A DNA stretch of 6,943 nucleotides from Streptosporangiaceae bacterium (GTDB taxonomy: Bacteria > Actinomycetota > Actinomycetes > Streptosporangiales > Streptosporangiaceae). The stretch is from the NCBI GenBank assembly GCA_030039095.1, contig JASHQP010000060.1, positions 1 through 6,943 of the forward strand, given 5' to 3'. Position 1 is the first letter of the stretch; each line of letters starts with the position of its first letter. Both the position numbers and the translations under genes were made by a program. Positions 1-4,572 of the stretch are shown here, piece by piece. The notes under the pieces were generated by a model, which saw only the letters and a program-made list of their open reading frames with translations, did not search any database and was not told the origin of the DNA.

Positions 1-878
1 GCGATCTCGAGCGACAGCGCCTCCAGGATGCCGCGGATCTTGGTGACCTGGTCGGCGTTGGACTCGGCGATCTGGCCCTTGCCCAGGTAGAGGCTGTCCT
101 CCAGGCCGACCCTGACGTGCGAGCCCATGATGGCGGCGGCGGTCACGATGCCCATCTGGTAGCGGCCGGCCCCGAGGGTGGACCACTCGTAGGCGTCGCC
201 GAGCAGCCGGTCCGCCGTCCGCTTCATGTGCACGATGTGGTCGACGTCCGGCCCGATACCGCCCATCGTGCCGAAGATGGTCTGGATGAAGACCGGCGGC
301 TCGACCATCCCCTTGTCCAGGTAGTAGGCCAGCGTGTACAGGTGCGAGGTGTCGTACGCCTCGGCCTCGAACCGGGTGCCGGTCTCCGGCCCGACGACCT
401 TCAGCATGTATTCGATGTCGGCGTACGTGCTGACGAACGGCTCGGCGCGGGTGCTCTCCAGGTACGGCTCCTCCCAGTCGAACCGGAACGAGTCCTTGTA
501 CCGGTCGATCATCGGGAAGCTGCCGTAGTTCATCGTGCCGAGGTTGAGCGTGCACAGCTCGGGCCTGAGCTCGAGCACGCCCTGCAGCCGCTCCTCGACG
601 GTCATGCCGGTGCCGCCGCCGGTGGAGATGCTGACGACGACGTCGCTGCGCTGCCTGATGCCCCTCGCGTACTCGGCGAAGACCGCCGGGTCGGCGGTGG
701 GGCTGCCGTCCTTGGGGTCACGGGCGTGCAGGTGCAGCACGGCCGCGCCGGCCTCGGCGGCGGCGACGCCCTGATCGACCACCTGCTCGACCGTGTAGGG
801 CAGGTACGGGGACATCGACGGAGTGTGGCCGGAGCCGGTGAGTGCGCACGTGATGATGACTTTGCTGGAGCCAGCCAT
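1..878 (-). CDS. Beta-keto acid cleavage enzyme (BKACE / DUF849), 3' end outside window
   Basis: Translating the minus strand from ATG at 878 gives 292 residues open to the left edge, so the C-terminus is missing. BKACE enzymes are TIM-barrel, Zn-dependent enzymes that cleave a beta-keto acid with acetyl-CoA, giving acetoacetate and a new CoA ester; the founding member acts on 3-keto-5-aminohexanoate in lysine fermentation. Visible family marks: N-terminal strand KVIITCALTGSG (6-17), metal-ligand motif HLHARDP (H49, H51, R53), STGGGTGMT (85-93), LNLGTMNYG (111-119), and VGLEDSLYLG (257-266), whose Glu260 is the expected third metal ligand and whose Asp261 belongs to the charge relay in characterised members. 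With about 10-20 residues missing, length fits the family (about 270-310). Start: AGGGAGGA at 890-897 lies upstream with a somewhat long gap of 11-12 nt. The beta-keto acid substrate cannot be read from sequence. Adjacent palindromes and the IclR gene suggest substrate-responsive control. Confidence 0.93.
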   Translation of the reverse strand, partial: MAGSSKVIITCALTGSGHTPSMSPYLPYTVEQVVDQGVAAAEAGAAVLHLHARDPKDGSPTADPAVFAEYARGIRQRSDVVVSISTGGGTGMTVEERLQGVLELRPELCTLNLGTMNYGSFPMIDRYKDSFRFDWEEPYLESTRAEPFVSTYADIEYMLKVVGPETGTRFEAEAYDTSHLYTLAYYLDKGMVEPPVFIQTIFGTMGGIGPDVDHIVHMKRTADRLLGDAYEWSTLGAGRYQMGIVTAAAIMGSHVRVGLEDSLYLGKGQIAESNADQVTKIRGILEALSLEI

Positions 879-905
879 GGCTGCGGCCGTCCTCCCTGCG
901 CGGAT

Positions 906-920
906 GTTCACTATGTGAAC
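906..920. promoter_or_regulatory. Perfect inverted repeat GTTCAC-TAT-GTGAAC, candidate IclR operator
   Basis: Six-base arms GTTCAC (906-911) and GTGAAC (915-920) flank a 3-bp centre. The site lies just downstream of the predicted BKACE transcription start and upstream of its Shine-Dalgarno, a position where a bound protein would block transcription. Length and symmetry suit a winged-helix dimer. The nearest regulator gene in the window is the IclR gene at 1366-2253. Assigning this site to that protein is inference. Confidence 0.5.
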
Positions 921-937
921 CATTTGTTACCATCGCG

Positions 938-967
938 AGAGTATCAGCGTGCTCGAGCACCGGTCAA
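938..967 (-). promoter_or_regulatory. Candidate housekeeping-type promoter of the BKACE gene
   Basis: Reading the minus strand, TTGACC (962-967) is followed 18 nt later by TACTCT (938-943). These fit a -35 and an actinobacterial -10 (TANNNT) for the primary sigma factor. A start point near 931 would give a leader of about 50 nt that carries the Shine-Dalgarno. The spacer contains a 12-bp perfect palindrome, and a second palindrome lies just downstream of the predicted start point. This is motif-based inference only. Confidence 0.5.
949..960. promoter_or_regulatory. Perfect 12-bp palindrome GTGCTCGAGCAC in the promoter spacer
   Basis: GTGCTC and GAGCAC abut with no spacer and sit exactly between the candidate -35 and -10 of the BKACE promoter. 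A regulator bound here would compete directly with RNA polymerase. The half-sites differ from those of the GTTCAC palindrome 30 bp away, so the two need not bind the same protein. It could also be a chance XhoI-type palindrome in GC-rich DNA. Confidence 0.3.
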
Positions 968-1043
968 GACTCAGGTTCGGCACCGGGGCGACCATCAGCG
1001 GCAGCTGAACCGCAGACGTACTACGCCAAGCCGGGGCCCCTCG

Positions 1044-1069
1044 CATCGCCTGTCAGGTGACAGGCGATG
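1044..1069. terminator. Perfect 12-bp inverted repeat with 2-nt centre (hairpin or operator)
   Basis: CATCGCCTGTCA (1044-1055), GG, then TGACAGGCGATG (1058-1069) is a perfect match. As RNA it folds into an 11-bp stem with a tetraloop. No T-tract follows on either strand. On the minus strand it lies downstream of iclR and upstream of the BKACE promoter, so it could end iclR transcription. The short centre and the TGTCA/TGACA symmetry also fit a protein-binding operator. I cannot choose between the two. Confidence 0.45.
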
Positions 1070-1082
1070 GACCCGATCTGGT

Positions 1083-1108
1083 CGGGGCGGCACCTGATGG
1101 CCGCCCCG
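1083..1108. terminator. GC-rich hairpin, 9-bp stem
   Basis: CGGGGCGGC (1083-1091) pairs perfectly with GCCGCCCCG (1100-1108) across an 8-nt loop. It is very stable and lacks a T-tract, as many actinobacterial factor-independent terminators do. Its position downstream of the iclR stop codon makes it a good terminator candidate for that transcript, in tandem with the hairpins on either side. Confidence 0.45.
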
Positions 1109-1111
1109 CAG

Positions 1112-1167
1112 TAGTGTCAGCGAGCCGGCGACGCTGCTAGGACGACAGCGGCGGGCCGGCGACACTA
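1112..1167. repeat. Nested imperfect inverted repeat (56 nt)
   Basis: Three arms nest: TAGTGTC (1112-1118) with GACACTA (1161-1167), GCCGGC (1124-1129) with GCCGGC (1155-1160), and CGCTG (1132-1136) with CAGCG (1146-1150). Each arm pair is perfect; small bulges lie between them. GCCGGCGAC also occurs as a direct repeat at 1124-1132 and 1155-1163. It could form a long bulged stem in the iclR 3' region, part of a terminator or an RNA-processing element. No coding potential is evident. Confidence 0.4.
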
Positions 1168-1365
1168 TCCGGTCGGCCAGATTGCCCTCAGCGGGACAGC
1201 CGGAATGCCGGGTTTCGCCGCTTTTCGTTTGCCGGTGCCGCGGGTTTCGGCCGGTGCGGCCAGTTCCGGCTCGAGGAAGGCCGCTTTTCGGCCCGCCGCA
1301 TTTACCCCCGCGGCGTCAGCTGCCGGATCGGCAACAAGAACCGTTGGGGATCTACGGCACACTGC

Positions 1366-2253
1366 CTAGTCGAGGAGCGTGCGGACTTCCTCGGCGGTCG
1401 CCACGGCGGCGCGGCCGATCTCGTGCAGCCGCTTCACCGGATTGCGCGGCGCCGGCCCCCACACGTTGATCACCGCGATCGGGTACTCGTGGGTGTTCAG
1501 CACGACGGCGGACGCACCGGAAGAGAACTCCTCGTACTCCCGCGCGCAGAGCGCGTAGCCGACGGTGCGGACGTCGGCCAGTTCCCGCTCCAGCTTGGCC
1601 CGGTCGGTGATCGTGTGCGGGGTGTAGCGCGGCAGTTCCCCGGGCAGGATCGCGTCCCGCTCGTCCGGGCCCAGCCAGGCCAGGAACGCCTTGCCACCGG
1701 AGGTGGCGTGCAGCGGCAGCGGCTTGTCCAGCCAGTTCGGGACCATCACGTTCGGTGGGTCCACCTGGTCGACGTACACGAGATTGAACCGCTTGGCCAC
1801 GGCCAGCGTGACCGACTCCCCGGTCGCGGTGGCCAGCCTGGTCAGCAGCGGCCGCACCCGGCGGACCAGCGTGTCGTCGGTCACCGCTGCGGCGACCGAG
1901 ATCGCGCCGTACCCGACCGTGTACCGCTGGGTGATCGGATCGCGGTCCACCAGGCCGTGGTGCTCGAGCGTGCGCAGCAGCCGCCAGGCCGTGCTCCGGT
2001 TGATCTTGCACTCCCTGGCCAGCTCGAGGACCGTGGGCGGGGTCGCGCTCGCGGCGACGGACTTCAGCAGCGCGATCGCCCGGTCGACCGCCTGGATCCG
2101 CTGGGTGCCGGGGACCGTGTCGCCCACCTCGGCGTCCCCGGCGGCGCGCGGTGCGGCGCGCTTCGCCGGCGCGCGAGAGGGCGTGGCGCGCGGGGTCTTG
2201 GCTGCGGTGGCTGCCGGGCGTGGCACAGGTGCAGCATAACCACAGGTGATCAC
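1366..2253 (-). CDS. IclR-family transcriptional regulator
   Basis: A 295-residue product if GTG at 2253 is used. Order: a basic Ala/Pro/Lys/Arg-rich tail (about 10-45) that looks disordered; an IclR winged-helix DNA-binding domain (about 50-115), with the recognition helix in the INRSTAWRLLRTLEHHGLV segment (84-102) followed by the wing DPITQRYTVG; then an IclR effector domain (about 125-295) with the typical GESVTLAV (145-152), LVYVDQVDPP (158-167) and LHATSGGKAFLAWL (181-194) stretches. Such proteins are cytosolic dimers or tetramers that bind palindromes and respond to small carboxylates or aromatics. Located upstream of the BKACE gene in the same direction, it is the obvious candidate regulator. 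Start uncertain: no Shine-Dalgarno precedes GTG 2253. A GTG at 2226 lies 6 nt after a TATGCT box, fitting a leaderless start; GTG at codon 43 is another option. All give an intact HTH. Confidence 0.92.
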   Translation of the reverse strand: MITCGYAAPVPRPAATAAKTPRATPSRAPAKRAAPRAAGDAEVGDTVPGTQRIQAVDRAIALLKSVAASATPPTVLELARECKINRSTAWRLLRTLEHHGLVDRDPITQRYTVGYGAISVAAAVTDDTLVRRVRPLLTRLATATGESVTLAVAKRFNLVYVDQVDPPNVMVPNWLDKPLPLHATSGGKAFLAWLGPDERDAILPGELPRYTPHTITDRAKLERELADVRTVGYALCAREYEEFSSGASAVVLNTHEYPIAVINVWGPAPRNPVKRLHEIGRAAVATAEEVRTLLD

Positions 2254-2254
2254 C
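2233..2254 (-). promoter_or_regulatory. Candidate iclR -10 box with overlapping palindrome
   Basis: On the minus strand TATGCT (2233-2238) matches TANNNT and lies 6 nt before an in-frame GTG (2226), which would make the iclR mRNA leaderless. Seven bp upstream of the box is the perfect palindrome GGTGATCACC (2245-2254), a possible autoregulatory site. No good -35 is visible about 17-18 nt upstream. If this promoter is correct, the GTG at 2253 cannot be the start. Confidence 0.3.
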
Positions 2255-2325
2255 GCCCAGCCTGGGCGGCGCCGGGCGGGTCAACATCTCGGCGAATCAC
2301 GCCACCATGTCCAGCGGGACTCCTC

Positions 2326-2354
2326 ATGATCGGCTCTTGGCCGAACCGGATCAT
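2326..2354 (-). terminator. Imperfect hairpin downstream of the Cys-rich gene
   Basis: ATGATC (2326-2331) pairs with GATCAT (2349-2354), and CGGC with GCCG can pair inside around a short loop. It lies about 70 nt beyond the stop of the minus-strand gene ending at 2422 and before iclR, in a 168-bp gap with no gene. No T-tract is seen. It is a plausible but weak terminator. Confidence 0.3.
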
Positions 2355-2421
2355 CGAGGAGCCCCGTTGCCATATGCGGACTTGACGAATCCGCCCGGAC
2401 GTTGACTACGTGGCCTTGGGC

Positions 2422-3654
2422 CTAGCCCTCGTAACCACCCTCGTCACCGTCGCCGGGACCATCGCCGTGGTCACAGCACCGCCCACCCGGGCAGCAGCGG
2501 TACTCCTGAGACTGCTCCAGCAGCTCGATCCTGCGCAGCAGCAGCCTGTTGTCCAGCTCCTTGGCGGCCAGCTCGAGCTCGATCTCCCGCTTGCGGGTGG
2601 GCTCGCACGAGTCGCACTCGTCCAGGCAGCCCTTGACCATCACGCCAGGCGTGGGCAGGCGCACGGTCCGCTCCCAGGACAGCCGCTCCACCGTCTCGGC
2701 TGAGCAGTTGCCCGCCCCGTCCAGCAGTCCCTCGGCCCGCAGGTCGGCGTCGACCTGGGCGAGCGCCGCGGCGCGGACCGCGGCCGGAACCCTCTGCGGG
2801 CCCCCGTTGCCGGCGTTCTCGGGACCGACGGCCCCGGCGGCCGGCGTCAGCGGGTGGATGCCGGTCGGGCACGCCGGGTCGTCGACCCTGCGCTCGATCG
2901 CCACCAGCCTGAAGCGCAGCTTCTGGACCTTCTCGATCCGGTAGAAGAGGTACGTCAGCGCGTGGCAGCGGTTCGGGTTGGCGAACTCCCGCGACGCCGA
3001 CTCGTACTTGTCCTCCGACTGCCCCTCGGCGTGGGTCCGGCTGGCGACCTCGGACACCGAGGTCGACGTCGCGGCGCGAACCGAGGTCTCGACCTTGCGG
3101 CTTGAGCTCTCGGCGTGCTCGGACAGGCTGCTGAAGAACGCGCTGGCCGCGCTGGCGTCGTAGCTCGACGCTGCTGCGTAGCCACCGATGTCGAGGAAGC
3201 CCAGGTCGAGGCCGGCGTAGTGCCCCCCGCTCGCCGCCGACGACTGGTAAAGCGACCGGCTCTCCCCCTGCCGCAGCACGTCCAGGTTGCTCATCGAGTC
3301 CGCCATCCCGGACAGGAAGAACGACTGCTCGGAGGTGGTGAACTGCCTGGCCTCGTACTCGGCGTCGCTGCTGAAGCTGAACCGGCTGTTCCGGTCGGTG
3401 GTCAGCAGCCGCACCTTCTCACCGGGCAGCAGCGTGGTCGAGTACAGGAGGTCGCCGAGGATCTGCGGCCCGCTGCAGCACTCCAGGCGGAAGCACACTG
3501 TCACCTCGACGAGCAGCTGCTGCTCGCCATCCCTCGTCTGGACAACCGGCCGGAACGGGAGGCGGTACCGCACATCCAGCTCGTCGCAGCTCTGCCAGGG
3601 GTGCAGAGTCGGACAACAGTCCACCTTGCAGACCGGTGTCTTCTCGGTGATCAT
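2422..3654 (-). CDS. Cys-rich protein of unknown function (410 aa)
   Basis: I do not recognise this family. ATG at 3654 is chosen over ATG at 3840 because AAAGGAG lies 8 nt upstream and the extra 62 codons show no conserved character. The protein has 17 cysteines, many paired or clustered: C9/C13/C14/C23, C59-C60, C343-x3-C347-x2-C350, C387-C388 and C393-C394. Residues 25-110 look beta-rich (VRYRLPFRPVV, LLPGEKVRLLTTDRNSRFSFSSD). Residues 110-225 are Ser/Ala-rich and probably helical or coiled (LSEHAESSSRKVETSVRAATS). A conserved-looking core follows (REFANPNRCHALTYLFYR, 222-239; LVAIERRVDDPA, 250-261). Next come a Gly/Pro/Ala linker (263-297), a charged helix (353-385, likely coiled coil), and a Gly/Asp-rich tail. 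There is no signal peptide or membrane segment, so it is probably cytosolic. It diverges from the sigma gene. Metal binding, scaffold or protease-substrate roles are guesses. Confidence 0.8.
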   Translation of the reverse strand: MITEKTPVCKVDCCPTLHPWQSCDELDVRYRLPFRPVVQTRDGEQQLLVEVTVCFRLECCSGPQILGDLLYSTTLLPGEKVRLLTTDRNSRFSFSSDAEYEARQFTTSEQSFFLSGMADSMSNLDVLRQGESRSLYQSSAASGGHYAGLDLGFLDIGGYAAASSYDASAASAFFSSLSEHAESSSRKVETSVRAATSTSVSEVASRTHAEGQSEDKYESASREFANPNRCHALTYLFYRIEKVQKLRFRLVAIERRVDDPACPTGIHPLTPAAGAVGPENAGNGGPQRVPAAVRAAALAQVDADLRAEGLLDGAGNCSAETVERLSWERTVRLPTPGVMVKGCLDECDSCEPTRKREIELELAAKELDNRLLLRRIELLEQSQEYRCCPGGRCCDHGDGPGDGDEGGYEG

Positions 3655-3659
3655 CTTGC

Positions 3660-3688
3660 TAGCTCCTTTCCCCGCGAAGCGGGAGCTA
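3660..3688 (-). promoter_or_regulatory. Shine-Dalgarno-sequestering hairpin upstream of the Cys-rich gene
   Basis: In the minus-strand mRNA, TAGCTCC (3682-3688) is perfectly complementary to GGAGCTA (3660-3666), which contains the GGAG ribosome-binding core of the gene starting at 3654. A smaller CGC/GCG stem with a UUC loop (3673-3681) sits inside. The fold would hide the ribosome-binding site until it melts or is bound. Pairing is seen directly; a regulatory role is inference. Confidence 0.45.
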
Positions 3689-3739
3689 CGGGCGGGCATC
3701 CGGCCCAGCCCGACAGGTAATCGAGCACCGGACCAGTCG

Positions 3740-3783
3740 CCTGATACATCGCGGGCCGCACCTGGCCGCAGCCGTGTATCAGG
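3740..3783. promoter_or_regulatory. Inverted repeat CCTGATACA...TGTATCAGG in the divergent intergenic region
   Basis: The 9-bp arms CCTGATACA (3740-3748) and TGTATCAGG (3775-3783) match perfectly and are 26 bp apart. Inside, GCGGGCC and GGCCGC nearly pair, so the whole element could fold as a bulged hairpin. It lies between the starts of the Cys-rich gene (3654) and the sigma gene (3900). It could be a paired operator serving both genes, with arm centres about 35 bp apart, or a structured leader of the sigma mRNA. Confidence 0.45.
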
Positions 3784-3899
3784 AAGGGCGGTGGGCGCTC
3801 TTTCAGCACATGCCGAAAAATGGCTGGGCGCCCGGGTCATCCGATGTCAAACTGAATATGGCTTTCGCTGCCGCAGAAACCAGGAAGAGGGCGGCCGCC

Positions 3900-4484
3900 G
3901 TGGATGACGCTGATGACGCCGGGATAAGCGACCTCGTCGGCGCGGCGGCGAAGGGCGACGGGGCCAGCTGGGATGCGCTCGTGCAGCGCTACAGCGGGCT
4001 CGTCTGGTCGGTAACGCGCGCGTACCGGCTCGGCCCGGCCGACGCGGCAGACGTGTTCCAGACGACGTGGCTGCGCCTGACCGAGCATCTCGACCGGATC
4101 GAGAAGCCGGGCCACGTCGGCGCCTGGCTGGCCACGACGGCGCGAAGAGAGTCCATGCGGGTCGCGCGAAGCCTCAGCCGGACGGTCCCCGCGGACGAGG
4201 CCACCCTGGTCGCCCTCGGCCAGGCCGACGACTACTCGCCGGAGCAGGCTCTCCTCGACGCGGAGGCGGCGCTGCTTGCCTCGGAGCGTGCGGCCCGGCT
4301 GTGGCGCGCGTTCAGCCGGCTCGCCAAGCGCTGCCGGGACCTGCTGCGGGTGCTGATGGCCTCGCCGCCGCCGAGCTATGCGGAGGTCGCCGCCGCGCTC
4401 GACATCCCGGTGGGCAGCATCGGGCCCACCCGGGCGCGCTGCCTGCAGCGCCTCCGTGAAGAACTAGCCATCCTGGACCGATAA
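3900..4484 (+). CDS. ECF-like sigma-70 family RNA polymerase sigma factor
   Basis: A 194-residue protein from GTG 3900. Region 2 covers about 11-90: ISDLVGAAAKGD and ALVQRYSGLVWSVTRAY, core-binding DVFQTTWLRLTEHLDRI (51-67), and the -10-reading stretch GAWLATTARRESMRVAR (74-90). A linker (91-125) follows, then region 4 (about 131-190) with the HTH SYAEVAAALDIPVGSIGPTRARCLQRLR (159-186). Region 3 is absent, as in ECF factors; the length is normal. It should direct RNA polymerase to a small set of promoters. Start: AGGAAGAGG (3882-3890) lies 9 nt before GTG 3900. Longer in-frame starts (GTG 3774, ATG 3810, ATG 3858) lack a suitable Shine-Dalgarno, and the upstream codons have lower G/C third positions; GTG 3774 overlaps an inverted-repeat arm. 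No recognisable anti-sigma gene lies beside it. The S8 gene follows after 88 bp on the same strand, possibly as an operon or a target. Confidence 0.9.
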   Translation: MDDADDAGISDLVGAAAKGDGASWDALVQRYSGLVWSVTRAYRLGPADAADVFQTTWLRLTEHLDRIEKPGHVGAWLATTARRESMRVARSLSRTVPADEATLVALGQADDYSPEQALLDAEAALLASERAARLWRAFSRLAKRCRDLLRVLMASPPPSYAEVAAALDIPVGSIGPTRARCLQRLREELAILDR

Positions 4485-4492
4485 GCGCTGTC

Positions 4493-4548
4493 CCCGGCAG
4501 CGATATCCGCATCTCGAAATGCCGACCGCTTCATAGAAGTCTGCCGGG
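4493..4548. repeat. Inverted repeat in the S8 peptidase leader
   Basis: CCCGGCAG (4493-4500) and CTGCCGGG (4541-4548) match perfectly over 40 nt, with a small GCAT/ATGC pair (4509-4512, 4519-4522) inside. It starts 8 nt past the sigma stop and ends 11 nt before the G-run ribosome-binding site of the S8 gene. It could be a leader stem, a weak intercistronic terminator or attenuator, or chance in GC-rich DNA. Confidence 0.25.
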
Positions 4549-4572
4549 AGAACCATTTAGGGGGAATTGACC

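Larger units (their letters stand above)
879..1365. other. Intergenic region between the BKACE and IclR genes (487 bp)
   Basis: No convincing gene was found. The BKACE-proximal part (879-967) holds the Shine-Dalgarno, promoter and palindromes listed separately. Positions 1044-1167 hold three successive inverted repeats. The iclR-proximal part (1168-1365) has lower third-position bias than nearby genes, with short repeats such as GCCGCTTTTCG at 1217-1227 and again at 1280-1290. An open frame of 65 codons on the minus strand (1165-1362, GTG start 3 nt past the iclR stop) has no Shine-Dalgarno and a low-complexity Ala/Lys-rich product; I do not call it. Confidence 0.6.

Noticed and set aside
117..1097. 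Long plus-strand open frame opposite the BKACE gene
   Set aside because: It is antisense to a well-supported BKACE reading frame, runs through its promoter and palindromes, and its Arg/Gly/His-rich product resembles no protein. Long antisense frames are expected in GC-rich DNA.
1165..1362. Possible 65-codon gene on the minus strand directly after iclR
   Set aside because: GTG start, no Shine-Dalgarno, low-complexity Ala/Lys-rich product, weak third-position bias and overlap with a hairpin arm. Comparison with related genomes could change this.
1423..2385. Plus-strand open frame opposite iclR
   Set aside because: Antisense to a clear IclR protein; the product is Arg/Gly/Gln-rich without any domain pattern.
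3655..3840. N-terminal extension of the Cys-rich protein from ATG 3840
   Set aside because: The ATG at 3654 has a good Shine-Dalgarno; the extension crosses the inverted repeat and the divergent promoter region and has no family-like character.
3774..3899. N-terminal extension of the sigma factor from GTG 3774
   Set aside because: GTG 3774 abuts and overlaps an inverted-repeat arm, lacks a Shine-Dalgarno, and the extra codons have A/T-rich third positions unlike the rest of the gene.
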